Shown piece after piece: positions 48,701-56,470 of a stretch of DNA of 64,000 bases (position 1 is the first letter of the stretch; each line of letters opens with the position of its first letter). The notes below the pieces were generated by a model. That model worked only from the letters and a program-made list of their open reading frames with translations, was not told the origin of the DNA and did not search any database. The stretch comes from Pseudomonadota bacterium (lineage in GTDB: Bacteria > Desulfobacterota > Desulfobacteria > Desulfobacterales > Desulfobacteraceae): positions 124,001-188,000 of the forward strand of contig JAHJLV010000041.1 in assembly GCA_018821535.1 (NCBI GenBank), written 5' to 3'. A program made the translations under genes and the position numbers.

Positions 48701-48985
48701 GTCAGTCTGACCTTGGCACTGGGCCTTTCCAAAATGGCCAGCCGCAAGGTTCGCGTTGATTCCCTGTTCCTTGATGAAGGCTTTGGCACCCTGGATGAAG
48801 AAACTCTGGAAACCGCGCTGGAAACCTTATCCGGTCTTCAGCAGGACGGCAAGCTGATCGGAATCATTTCCCATGTGTCTGCCTTGAAAGAAAGAATCCG
48901 CACCCGGATAAACATCATACCTGTTTCCGGCGGACGCAGTCTGCTTTCCGGCCCGGGCTGCCGTAAAGTTGATCAGTCTTTTTGA
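45731..48985 (+). CDS. sbcC: Exonuclease SbcCD subunit C (Rad50-like ATPase)
   Basis: A 1084-residue SMC-like ATPase. Walker A GPTGAGKST is at about residue 37. Long coiled coils flank a zinc-hook motif KPCPLCG (Cys about 538 and 541). The C-terminal NLSGGESFIVSLTLALGLS and SLFLDEGFGTLD are signature and Walker B. It bridges DNA ends with SbcD. The last 13 bases overlap the end of a convergent small gene. Confidence 0.93.
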   Translation: MKILELRFKNLNSLYGEWFIDFTDPEYVGNGIFVLTGPTGAGKSTVLDAICLALYGATPRLGKITKSANQIMSRQTGECYAEVVFECRTGRFRCHWEQRRARKKAEGNLQDQEHQIADADTGKPMETKKSLVSGVIEEKTGMDFDRFTRSILLAQGGFDTFLKADVEQKSKILEQITGTQIYSQISQQVHERQRSERDKLNLLLAETSGIVILEPEQEKEIQQDLEAKQNQEATLAGQSTQITKAIAWHNTIDALKKEISNLAQEAVRVQHDVEAFRPERDKLDQAMKAALLDGIYATLTALRKQQSDDQTALKTQKILLPELEESAHTLAQTLTSAEQHTLNTKADLKAAAPLIRKIRFLDQKLAEHKKVVAHVSESCIKDAANIEKDTRAQGKEQKKQIDAKKTLADVAAYLKAHAQDEWLISGLAGIEEQFASLVARQKEITEKQTRIKTAETALARATDKLNNSTKQCTIDRQKLADAIQHLEQGKDALNQLLGDRLLREYRTQKETLLREMAYLRKIEAFEDHRARLEDGKPCPLCGAVDHPFARANVPAPDKIEKQIEALTKRITQAEDQEGMIRKWEEAKAAAQNNLNNSEKLEATVLSDQKTAQKTLAELKETLLNLQTGLEHLGRNISDKLKPLGYVLDPVDPQSTIHDLKSNIQTWQDQVRKKAEIEKQIADIDSRIKRLDAVMETQRTALTQKQEHLEQLNKEYAAGLDERKKHYGDKHPDHEEDCLNKAIADAETNEKKARILNSELQQKLTTAKAHIESLKKRIEQRQSDLKKADLEFWAALESAGFADETQFLGARLTNEQREALFFRAKKLDTALTDLAARQKDRETQLAAKMAINLTDRSLEELETQFNGCEASLKELRDTMAGLRHRLSENRAARERIKEKQAAITAQKKECSRFEKLHGLIGSADGKKYRNFAQGLTFELMVAHANGQLEKMTDRYLLIRDDEQPLELNVVDNYQAGEIRSTRNLSGGESFIVSLTLALGLSKMASRKVRVDSLFLDEGFGTLDEETLETALETLSGLQQDGKLIGIISHVSALKERIRTRINIIPVSGGRSLLSGPGCRKVDQSF

Positions 48986-49287
48986 ATTTCACCCACAATG
49001 GTATTTGCGCCATACCCCAGATGCGTCAGCAGGGCATGGGCAATTTTGCGTTCCGATGCATGAATATTATAATCATGACTCTGGGTTAATCCGTTTGCAA
49101 TATGGCGGATCAGATCGGCCAGCAGCTCACCCCAGGCCTCTCTTTCGTCTATGTCGTAGTCTGACGCATCCTCCCACATCCCCAGCAGCATGGACACGTG
49201 GATATCTTTGTTCCCGATCCAGACCCGGATCATCTCCATGGCTTCGGGATCACCTTGTATTCCTTCAGGTATTTTTAATTCCTGCAT
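48973..49287 (-). CDS. Small DUF5076-like protein
   Basis: A 104-residue acidic protein: ELKIPEGIQGDPEAMEMIRVWI, then HVSMLLGMWEDAS and EREAWGELLADLIRHIANGL. I associate this pattern with DUF5076, a small family of unknown function; that is not confirmed. There is no signal peptide or metal motif. It converges on sbcC with a 13-base overlap. Confidence 0.65.
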   Translation of the reverse strand: MQELKIPEGIQGDPEAMEMIRVWIGNKDIHVSMLLGMWEDASDYDIDEREAWGELLADLIRHIANGLTQSHDYNIHASERKIAHALLTHLGYGANTIVGEIQKD

Positions 49288-49495
49288 GATATTATCCTTT
49301 TTATAGGGTTGATTTTGTAAAGGACAATATTAATCACCCCTATTTATTATTCAATCATTCTTTTTTGGAATCTTTTTTATTTTAAAAAAATGATAATATT
49401 TAACGCATGTAAAATTTTATGTATGTATAGATGATCCAAAATAATATATGGTGACCTGAAATTCATTTTTCAGCGTGATGTAAAGGAGACACTTC

Positions 49496-50119
49496 ATGGG
49501 CCTGCTCAATCTGTTGCTAAAAGATCCGTTTGCGTTCATTCTCATAGCCATACCGCTTTTGTATGCCATTATATTTCATGAGCTGGCACATGGCTGGGTG
49601 GCATACCGCATGGGTGATCCCACAGCAAAGATGCTGGGCCGCCTGAGCCTGAATCCGCTTAAACATCTTGATCCTGTGGGAACACTGATGCTGTTTGTGT
49701 TCGGGTTTGGCTGGGCCAAACCCGTACCGGTGAATTTTGCTCAGCTTCGTGACAAAAAAACCGGGATGATCCTGGTTTCTTCGGCAGGCATCATTGCCAA
49801 CATGCTATTGGCGTTTATTGCCATTTTTATAGACCGGCTTCTGGCATTGCCGCAGTCAAGCATGCCCGCGCTGCTGTTATATTATTTTGCCCAGATCAAT
49901 ATTATTCTGGCAGCCTTTAACCTGATCCCCATACCGCCCCTTGACGGGTCTAAAATTCTGATGGGCTTTGCACCACCGAAAATCCAGAACATGCTTTTCC
50001 GTTTTGAACAGTATGGATTCATTATTGTTATCGGGCTGCTTTTTTTAGGCGTGTTAAATCCGGTGGTCCAGTTTTTCAGGTGGCTTATTTTATCCATTAT
50101 CAATCTGCTGCTGTCGTAA
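49496..50119 (+). CDS. Site-2 protease family (M50) membrane metalloprotease
   Basis: A 207-residue integral membrane protein with about five hydrophobic segments. The zinc motif is HELAHGWVA and the third-ligand segment is [31 protein letters not shown] is typical of the short M50B/Rv2625-like group. Members cleave membrane-embedded substrates; the substrate here is unknown. It abuts the MFS gene, whose ATG follows the stop directly. Confidence 0.88.
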   Translation: MGLLNLLLKDPFAFILIAIPLLYAIIFHELAHGWVAYRMGDPTAKMLGRLSLNPLKHLDPVGTLMLFVFGFGWAKPVPVNFAQLRDKKTGMILVSSAGIIANMLLAFIAIFIDRLLALPQSSMPALLLYYFAQINIILAAFNLIPIPPLDGSKILMGFAPPKIQNMLFRFEQYGFIIVIGLLFLGVLNPVVQFFRWLILSIINLLLS

Positions 50120-51385
50120 ATGAACATACAAACAGATAAATATTTTGCGCGAAATGCGACGGGTGTCGCCTTTGTTGAGTTTTTCTGGGGATTGGGATTT
50201 CCCGTGATCATGGAATCCACGTTTTTGCAGATTTTTTTGAAAAATATGGGCGCAAGCGATGTGGCCATCGGCATGGTCCCGGCCATCCTGATGATCGGCA
50301 TGGCTGTTTTCCCTTTATTTTCAAGTTTTCTGACCAGAAATTTGGAACATAAGCGGTCAATGGTCATCGGTCTTCACATGGTGTCTTCTGTTTCTACCAT
50401 GGCATTTGGTCTTTTCCTGTTTCAGGTCAAAGACCCTGCCTTGATTCTGCCGGTGTTTTTTATATCCTATATTGTTTTTTCATTATGCATCGGCCTGACG
50501 TTTCCGGTGTGGCTGAATTTTCTGGTTAAAATTTTTTCACCGGAAAAAAATGTCCAGGGCCTTGCCATCATGTTCACCACCCAGAATATTGCCAAGATTA
50601 TTTCCAGCATATTTATTATCAAGACCGTTGAAACCTATTCGTTTTCTCTGATATCGGCGGCCTGGGTGTTTCTGATTGCAGGCATATTATTTCTTCTGGG
50701 ATCTTTATGTTTTCTGCTTACGGTTGAATTGCCGGACACATCACCTGGCTTGCGCCTGAAGGGGTCTTTTTTGAATCATATCTGGACAACGATACGAGAA
50801 ATCACGGGCAACCGGAATCTGGTAAAATATCTGATCGGGGATCTGGATCACTATATCGTGATCACGGTCATTGCTTTTTATGCCAACTACGCCATCCAGT
50901 ATCATGGCATTCAGGATTATACCGCTGCCGGGCTTTTTGTCTGCTTTATCTATATCGGGGCCATCTGCGCCAATCTGCTGCTGGGCACGTTTAATCTGCT
51001 GAGTCTTAAAAATAAATTTCTGATCACCAAATTGATTAATCTTGTGATGCTGTCTGTCTTGATTTTTGCACCGGGTTTTTCAGGGTTTCTTTTTGCAAGT
51101 TTTCTGCTGGGCGTCTGCCGGGGAATCCGGGGAATTATTTATTCTCCCATGATCAAAAAATTTTCCCGCCGCAATGATGCGACTGCCTATTTTGCAGCGG
51201 TTCCCCTGCTGACCATTATTTTTGCATCCGGGTTTCCCTTGTTTTTCGGCCATATGCTGGATCGTCTGGCATATATGGGGCAGGGCGCGTATCAGCTCAT
51301 GTTCGGCCTGTGCATGATATGTGTGATGATCTGTTTTGCGGCAGGGCACTTGACGGATTTTGATCCGGGTCCTGAAAAGAGATAA
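50120..51385 (+). CDS. Major facilitator superfamily transporter
   Basis: A 421-residue membrane protein with about 12 hydrophobic segments and a central loop near residues 200-230. GVAFVEFFWGLGFPVIMEST at the start and the MFS-type loop SSFLTRNLEHKRSMVIG after helix 2 support the family. The substrate cannot be inferred. It starts directly after the M50 protease stop, so the two are probably co-expressed. Confidence 0.78.
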   Translation: MNIQTDKYFARNATGVAFVEFFWGLGFPVIMESTFLQIFLKNMGASDVAIGMVPAILMIGMAVFPLFSSFLTRNLEHKRSMVIGLHMVSSVSTMAFGLFLFQVKDPALILPVFFISYIVFSLCIGLTFPVWLNFLVKIFSPEKNVQGLAIMFTTQNIAKIISSIFIIKTVETYSFSLISAAWVFLIAGILFLLGSLCFLLTVELPDTSPGLRLKGSFLNHIWTTIREITGNRNLVKYLIGDLDHYIVITVIAFYANYAIQYHGIQDYTAAGLFVCFIYIGAICANLLLGTFNLLSLKNKFLITKLINLVMLSVLIFAPGFSGFLFASFLLGVCRGIRGIIYSPMIKKFSRRNDATAYFAAVPLLTIIFASGFPLFFGHMLDRLAYMGQGAYQLMFGLCMICVMICFAAGHLTDFDPGPEKR

Positions 51386-51423
51386 TCAAAGTGGGTGCTG
51401 GTTAAAATTATCGGAGAATAAAA

Positions 51424-52119
51424 ATGAACGTTCATTATCTGCAGCATGTCCCTTTTGAAGGGATTGGAAGCATGGAATCGTTTTTCAAGGAAAAAGGGTA
51501 TCCCGTCACCTGTACAAAACTGTATGATGGCGACCCTTTGCCGCAGCCCGATGCCTTTGATCTGCTGATTGTCATGGGAGGGCCCATGGGGATATATGAT
51601 GAAGATGAATATCCCTGGCTGAAGGCTGAAAAACAATTTATTGCCCAGGTCATTTCTGAAAAAAAAAAGGTCCTGGGGATTTGTCTGGGTGCCCAGTTGA
51701 TTGCGGATGTGCTGGGTGCAAAGGTGTATAAAAACAGGCATAGAGAAATCGGCTGGTTTGCCATCGACGGGTGTCCCGAACTTGAAAACACTCTTTTGGC
51801 AGATGTATTCACACAGAAACCCAATGTTTTTCACTGGCATGGCGATACTTTTGATATCCCGGCTGGGGCTGTTGCTGTGGCAAAAAGCCGGGCCTGTGCA
51901 AATCAGGGGTTTATCAAGGATAATCATGTGATTGCCTTCCAGTTTCATCTGGAAACCACATTTCAATCTGCCCGGGCATTAATTGATAACTGTTCTGATG
52001 AACTGGACGGCTCTGCATATGTTCAATCAGAATCCGAGATACTGTCAGACCCGCAAAGATTTTTGGCTATCAATGCGCTCATGCATACGGTGCTGGAAAA
52101 AATGGCATCCTGCCTGTGA
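51424..52119 (+). CDS. Class I glutamine amidotransferase-like protein
   Basis: A 231-residue stand-alone GATase1 domain: LLIVMGGPMGIYDEDEYPWL, the nucleophile cysteine in GICLGAQLIADVLG, and the His-x-Glu pair in FQFHLETT. It resembles the GMP-synthase amidotransferase-like group, whose members often hydrolyse gamma-glutamyl compounds. No synthase partner is adjacent. The physiological substrate is unknown. Confidence 0.85.
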   Translation: MNVHYLQHVPFEGIGSMESFFKEKGYPVTCTKLYDGDPLPQPDAFDLLIVMGGPMGIYDEDEYPWLKAEKQFIAQVISEKKKVLGICLGAQLIADVLGAKVYKNRHREIGWFAIDGCPELENTLLADVFTQKPNVFHWHGDTFDIPAGAVAVAKSRACANQGFIKDNHVIAFQFHLETTFQSARALIDNCSDELDGSAYVQSESEILSDPQRFLAINALMHTVLEKMASCL

Positions 52120-52142
52120 TATTTATTAAAAAAGTCGAAATC

Positions 52143-52180
52143 CTAACCACTGTCTAATATAATTCTGGCAATAATCTAAT
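52143..52180 (+). promoter_or_regulatory. 11-bp-spaced CTAAY repeats upstream of the response regulator
   Basis: CTAAC at 52143, CTAAT at 52154, a degenerate CTGGC at 52165 and CTAAT at 52176 are spaced exactly 11 bases apart. The same design occurs at 53019-53056 and 55519-55556. It suggests autoregulation by the downstream PhoB/OmpR-type regulator. Confidence 0.55.
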
Positions 52181-52258
52181 AAAATACAGATACATCTAAT
52201 TTTTCAATACGATACATTTTTACAATATGTGTCAGGTAAAATATTATTGGGGGAAAGG

Positions 52259-52960
52259 ATGTCAAAAGAAACAATTCTTGTGGTGGATGATGAAGAAGAT
52301 ATTGTCAATCTGATAAAATTCAATCTGCAGAATGAAGGGTATAACGTCCTGACAGCCCTGACAGGCGAAAGGGCTGTTGAGATTTCAAGAATGCAGAAAC
52401 CGGATCTTCTTGTGCTTGACTGGATGCTTCCGGGAATAGACGGACTGGAAGTCACACGGTATTTAAGAACCCATAACTCAAAAAAACAGATCCCCATTAT
52501 CATGCTGACTGCCAAGGGAGATGAGTCTGATATCGTTATCGGTCTTGAATCCGGGGCAAATGATTATATGACAAAGCCCTTCAGCCCCAAAGAACTCATC
52601 GCAAGAATCCGGGCCATTTTACGGCGGCGCAATAAAAAAATACTGGAATTTTCACAAACGCCTGAAACCGAAGAGGGCCTTGTGATTGATCATGGCCGTC
52701 ACAGGGTAACCATTGACGGCAGATTTGTTAATTTGACCCTGACTGAATTTGAGCTGCTTTCTTTCCTGGCAGGTTCCAGGGGCTGGGTGTTTACCAGAGG
52801 ACAGATTGTTGATGCCATCCACGGGGACAATTATGCGGTTACAGACCGAAGCATTGATGTGGTTGTTGTGGGGCTCAGAAAAAAGTTAGGTTCATATGCC
52901 CATCTGGTTGAAACCGTCAGGGGTATCGGATACCGCTATAAAGAGGATAATAATCCTTAA
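52259..52960 (+). CDS. OmpR/PhoB-family response regulator (orphan)
   Basis: A 233-residue two-domain regulator. The receiver has the acidic pair in LVVDDEEDIV, phosphoacceptor Asp about 54 in LLVLDWMLPGIDG, and lysine in MTKPFSPKEL. The C-terminal winged helix has LTLTEFELLSFLAGSRGWVF and VETVRGIGYRYK. PhoB/OmpR-type proteins bind 11-bp direct repeats, which are present at three nearby promoters. No histidine kinase gene is adjacent. GGGGGAAAGG lies just before the ATG. The neighbouring PstS-like gene hints at a PhoB-type role, but the signal is unknown. Confidence 0.88.
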   Translation: MSKETILVVDDEEDIVNLIKFNLQNEGYNVLTALTGERAVEISRMQKPDLLVLDWMLPGIDGLEVTRYLRTHNSKKQIPIIMLTAKGDESDIVIGLESGANDYMTKPFSPKELIARIRAILRRRNKKILEFSQTPETEEGLVIDHGRHRVTIDGRFVNLTLTEFELLSFLAGSRGWVFTRGQIVDAIHGDNYAVTDRSIDVVVVGLRKKLGSYAHLVETVRGIGYRYKEDNNP

Positions 52961-53018
52961 AAATATAACATACCGAAATAACAGTAAAAAATACTCATCA
53001 TAGTTTCGTAACCATCCC

Positions 53019-53072
53019 TTATTTGAAATCTAACTTAAGGTTAATTCTCAGCTAATATATCTGCGGTATAAC
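53019..53072 (+). promoter_or_regulatory. Response-regulator box and promoter for the PEP-CTERM/PstS-like genes
   Basis: TTATT (53019), CTAAC (53030), TTAAT (53041) and CTAAT (53052) repeat at exact 11-bp intervals, followed by a -10-like TATAAC at 53067. No -35 box is needed if the regulator contacts sigma, as in PhoB-type promoters. The layout matches 55519-55572 base for base in spacing. Confidence 0.68.
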
Positions 53073-53090
53073 TTGAACCGTAAACAGAAA

Positions 53091-53195
53091 AAGCCACACT
53101 CCGGGTGACTGGAGGCCGGAAAGTCAAGGGTCTTGTAATTTAAAAAAAGGGATAAGAATCGACATTCAGTTAAGGGCCAACGGGTGTAACCTTAA
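53091..53195 (+). ncRNA. Candidate structured leader RNA
   Basis: The predicted transcript has a leader of about 240 bases before the PEP-CTERM-like gene. It contains CTCC-(8)-GGAG followed by GGCCGGAAAGTCAAGGGTCTTG, and a 6-bp hairpin TTAAGG/CCTTAA at 53170-53195. The first block is vaguely reminiscent of c-di-GMP-I (GEMM) riboswitch layout but lacks its GGCAAACC core. No known class is assigned. The rest of the 354-base gap is AT-rich with a ribosome site at its end. Confidence 0.35.
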
Positions 53196-53314
53196 AAACT
53201 TTTGATCGAAAATATCCATAAATTAAAAAAAAGAAAACAAGACAGCCGATTGCCAAAAATGATTCAAGGAAGTTGAACAGTAAATTAATTAATTTTAAGG
53301 AGAACAAGAAAAAA

Positions 53315-54061
53315 ATGAAAAAGTTATTGGCAGGAATGATGGCGGCTTTTATGATTTTTGCAGTTGCCGGAACCGCATCCGCGGCGTTTGAACGGGGCAA
53401 TACCATTCTGTCCGGTTTTGTTGGGTCAGATAATACCGAAGTGGGGATTGATCTGGGTGATATCAATCTGTATTTGAATGAAACCAATTATGAGCTCAAA
53501 GCAGCAGGCACTACTTTTGGCATGGGTGATTTTGGAAGCATTGATAGTCTTTCAGATGTAAAATTTGGCGCGTATTCTAATAAAGTTAAAAGTAATTACA
53601 ACTTTTCTTTTGCACTCAATGCGCCGCTGGAAAATGTTGTTTTCAAGGGAACCTCAGTGAACTCTCTGGATTCTGCTGTAGGGTCTCTCAGCAGTATTTA
53701 TACTGAGAAGGATACGGATGAGAATGGAGTTGTAACAGGTCTTGCATCATCTGACCTTCGTTCCTTTTACAGTGTAATGGGGTATCTGGGAAACTATGCA
53801 CTAATGAATACAGATCAGCAGGAATATGGAAACAGCAGCATTGACCCTGTTCTGGGGTATGTTGATATGTATCTCTATGAATGGAATAGGGGGCAAATTG
53901 TTACTGGACCGGATGCAACCACTCAGTACAAGGCGGTTCTCAGGGTAAACCTTGACGGATCAATCGTTCTGAATCCAACTGAATCTGCAGTACCGGTGCC
54001 AAGTGCAGCAATTTTGATGGCGTTTGGTCTTATTGGTCTGGTGGGTCTTAGAAGAAAATAA
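53315..54061 (+). CDS. Secreted protein with PEP-CTERM/VPxPA-type sorting signal
   Basis: A 248-residue exported protein. A Sec signal peptide (MKKLLAGMMAAFMIFAVAGTASA) is followed by a beta-rich, low-cysteine region without recognised motifs. The C-terminus reads VPVPSAAILMAFGLIGLVGL then RRK: a proline-containing motif, one membrane span and a basic end, the tripartite form of exosortase substrates (VPLPA variant). No exosortase is in the window. AAGGAG precedes the ATG at 53315. It is followed 37 bases later by the PstS-like gene, probably on one transcript. Confidence 0.72.
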   Translation: MKKLLAGMMAAFMIFAVAGTASAAFERGNTILSGFVGSDNTEVGIDLGDINLYLNETNYELKAAGTTFGMGDFGSIDSLSDVKFGAYSNKVKSNYNFSFALNAPLENVVFKGTSVNSLDSAVGSLSSIYTEKDTDENGVVTGLASSDLRSFYSVMGYLGNYALMNTDQQEYGNSSIDPVLGYVDMYLYEWNRGQIVTGPDATTQYKAVLRVNLDGSIVLNPTESAVPVPSAAILMAFGLIGLVGLRRK

Positions 54062-54098
54062 TAGAAAAATTCATTTCATTAAATAAAGGAAAACAAAA

Positions 54099-55412
54099 AT
54101 GTTAAAAAAGATTTTAAAAACCATGGTAATTGGTGGCGCTGCGTTAACCATCGCGGCAACGTCTGCCCAGGCAGCACGAGTGGATATCAACCTGTATGGC
54201 GCATCTGCACAGTTCTTGTTCTGGACAGCATCTGCACCTGTTTATCTGGCTGACACTACAGAAAATGGCGGATATGGGTGTGACGGCGGTGTTTTTCATG
54301 CAGTGGCAAGTAAAGCTAACGCTTTAGGACGGGATGCAGGAATTGCTGTATGTAACGGTGACACTGCCATTGACGGTGTTTCTCAGATCGATGGTTCAGG
54401 TACAAAAGATACCCTGGTGATCCGGTATACCAGCAAGGCGTCCTATGATGGTATTTATGCAATTCTTGATGATAATTCATTAAACAGCGAATGTGCTGTT
54501 GCTGGCCAGCGTCGGCAGCCGGTGCTGGACTCAGGCGTGGTTCTGGGTGCAGGCGGTGCTGCTGCTGGAAACAGTATTCCCAATCTTGCCTGCATGGATG
54601 TTCATATCGGTGCGTCTGATGTTGCTGCATCCACCTTTGGTCAGGCTTCTTATGGCCGGATAAAAGGACATAACAGTGCTGAAGGAACTGAGGTTACAAG
54701 AAGTATTTATAATGTGCCCACTCCCCCGGCTCCCACCTATGTTGCTGCACGTCCCATTGTTGTACCGTTTGGTTTTTTTGCAAACAATGATCCGTCAACA
54801 CCAGTGCCCTTTGACAATATTACCCGCCCCATGGCAGCGAATATTTTTTCCGGACAAATAACTAACTGGAATAAATTTGGTGTGGCTGCTGACCTTCCTA
54901 TGGTGGTGTGTCTGAGACATGCAGGTTCCGGTACCCATGCCACGCTGGATGCAGGTGTTCTGCGCGGAGATGTAAATGTTATCCAGGTCGAAGTGCCTGC
55001 GGATGACTTCGGTGTTGAAATGGGCTGGACTCCGGTTGTCTGGTTTAATGATGGATCAAGTGATGAGATCAAATGTGTGGGTCAAAATGTCGGTGCCATT
55101 GGTTACGCAGATGTGGATAAATGCGGCAGCAAATGTGCCGGTGGCGATTACGGTTATGCAAAATCAATGACCTATAATGGTGTTGCAGGTAATGCCGATA
55201 CCATTAAAAACGGTCAGTACGATTTCTGGAGCGCACAATGGCTGTACTACAATAGTACTGACACAACGAATGCCGGTAAAATTGCAAACATGATTGCATG
55301 GGCATCCATTGGAACCAATATGCCTGCTTCACAAGCATTGTACTGGGCAGCTCAGAATGACATGAAATTTGCCAAAGCAGATGATTTTGCATTGCCCATT
55401 ACTAAAGATTAA
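54099..55412 (+). CDS. PstS-like periplasmic binding-fold protein
   Basis: A 437-residue exported protein with a Sec signal peptide (cleavage near SAQA-ARVD). Motifs of the phosphate-binding PBP fold are present: RPMAANIFSGQITNWNKFG, then LRHAGSGTHATLD and NVGAIGYADVD. The spacing is longer than in classical PstS (about 330-350 residues), and several cysteines (CDGG, CAVAGQ, CGSKCAGG) suggest disulfides. Similar PstS-like proteins occur outside phosphate transporters in surface systems. No pstCAB genes follow. The ligand is uncertain. Confidence 0.72.
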   Translation: MLKKILKTMVIGGAALTIAATSAQAARVDINLYGASAQFLFWTASAPVYLADTTENGGYGCDGGVFHAVASKANALGRDAGIAVCNGDTAIDGVSQIDGSGTKDTLVIRYTSKASYDGIYAILDDNSLNSECAVAGQRRQPVLDSGVVLGAGGAAAGNSIPNLACMDVHIGASDVAASTFGQASYGRIKGHNSAEGTEVTRSIYNVPTPPAPTYVAARPIVVPFGFFANNDPSTPVPFDNITRPMAANIFSGQITNWNKFGVAADLPMVVCLRHAGSGTHATLDAGVLRGDVNVIQVEVPADDFGVEMGWTPVVWFNDGSSDEIKCVGQNVGAIGYADVDKCGSKCAGGDYGYAKSMTYNGVAGNADTIKNGQYDFWSAQWLYYNSTDTTNAGKIANMIAWASIGTNMPASQALYWAAQNDMKFAKADDFALPITKD

Positions 55413-55458
55413 AAAATAAGGTCAGATACGATATAACCTGATCAAGCAAGAACCGAAT

Positions 55459-55501
55459 TAAAGGCAGGGCTGGTGTACAGGCCCTGCCTTTAATCGTTTT
55501 T
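55459..55501 (+). terminator. Strong terminator after the PstS-like gene
   Basis: A perfect 12-bp stem (TAAAGGCAGGGC / GCCCTGCCTTTA) with a 10-base loop is followed by ATCGTTTTTT. It separates the PEP-CTERM/PstS-like unit from the FKBP-TPS unit. Confidence 0.88.
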
Positions 55502-55518
55502 ACGGCGCTCATCAGATC

Positions 55519-55572
55519 TTAATCAGTGCCTAACAATGGGTTAATCACAGCCTAACTGATTTTTGGTTTACT
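55519..55572 (+). promoter_or_regulatory. Response-regulator box and promoter for the FKBP-TPS operon
   Basis: TTAAT (55519), CTAAC (55530), TTAAT (55541) and CTAAC (55552) are four uninterrupted pentamers at exact 11-bp spacing, with a weak -10 (TTTACT) at 55567, the same distance from the last pentamer as at 53067. It is the best copy of the motif in the window. Confidence 0.7.
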
Positions 55573-55615
55573 CAATCGGTGTTCATAAATTAAAAAATTT
55601 TAAAAGAGGATGATC

Positions 55616-56470
55616 ATGCAGAACCTGAACAGAACAATGATCTTGATTAAACATTCATATATCTTTTTGTTTCTTGCCATTGCAGTGTGTGGCTGGGCAG
55701 AATCTGAACCTGTTTCTTCAATGATTAATGCCGGGGATACGGTTTATATCAATTATACCTGCCGGACAGATACGGGTGAGGTACTCATTACCACTGATCC
55801 TGATATCGCAAATGCTGAGCATCTTGTAAAATCAACTGCTTTCTGGGATCAGAGCAGCTATGATGATGTCAGAATCACGGCTGGAACCGATGCCTTTGCC
55901 AAGCGGCAGAAATCGTTAAAGTTTTTTGATCTGGAGATCTATGACCGATTTTCCCAGGCCCTTGTGGGTAAAAAGAAAGGTCAGTCTTTTGACCTGGAAC
56001 TGAAGGCGCAACTCCCGCAGGGGCTTGACAATACGATCCGCTATCATATTGATCCAAAAACCCGCGAAGTTCCCATAATAAAGAAGATGTCGCTGTATAA
56101 TTATACCCGCAGTATGGGCAAAGCACCCGTTGTGGGGGACACCTGGCCTCATGACAAAACCCCTTATGCCAGGGTGCTTTCTTTTGATGAAAAAAATGTA
56201 ACCTATGAGCTCATTGCACCGGATGGGTATCCAGTTGCAACCCGCTGGGGCATGGCATTTTCAAAAAAAATGGGAGACAGGATGGTGTCAACCATTGATG
56301 CAAAGGTGGGAACACTGGTGCGGTGGAACCGTGTGCTGGGTAAAATCATTGAGGTCAATGACACGCAAATCAAGGTGGATTACGGGCATCCATTTGGCGG
56401 TGAACACTTAAAATGCCGGGTGGAAATCGCAGCAGACCGTGATGAAAAAACAGAAGGTAAAAAACAATGA
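55616..56470 (+). CDS. Exported FKBP/SlyD-like peptidyl-prolyl isomerase
   Basis: A 284-residue protein with an N-terminal hydrophobic signal (about residues 9-28, cleavage near GWA-ES). GDTVYINYTCRTDTGEVL near the start and VKVDYGHPFGGEHLKCRVEI near the C-terminus are the bounding strands of a SlyD-type FKBP domain, with a large unique insert between. It probably assists folding of exported proteins in the periplasm. The ATG at 55616 (AGAGG 5 bases upstream) is preferred over the ATG two codons earlier. It overlaps the next gene by 4 bases. Confidence 0.7.
   Translation: MQNLNRTMILIKHSYIFLFLAIAVCGWAESEPVSSMINAGDTVYINYTCRTDTGEVLITTDPDIANAEHLVKSTAFWDQSSYDDVRITAGTDAFAKRQKSLKFFDLEIYDRFSQALVGKKKGQSFDLELKAQLPQGLDNTIRYHIDPKTREVPIIKKMSLYNYTRSMGKAPVVGDTWPHDKTPYARVLSFDEKNVTYELIAPDGYPVATRWGMAFSKKMGDRMVSTIDAKVGTLVRWNRVLGKIIEVNDTQIKVDYGHPFGGEHLKCRVEIAADRDEKTEGKKQ

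Noticed and set aside
53091..53140. Canonical c-di-GMP-I riboswitch
   Set aside because: The GGCAAACC and GACGCAAAGCC core elements are absent; kept only as an unassigned leader structure.
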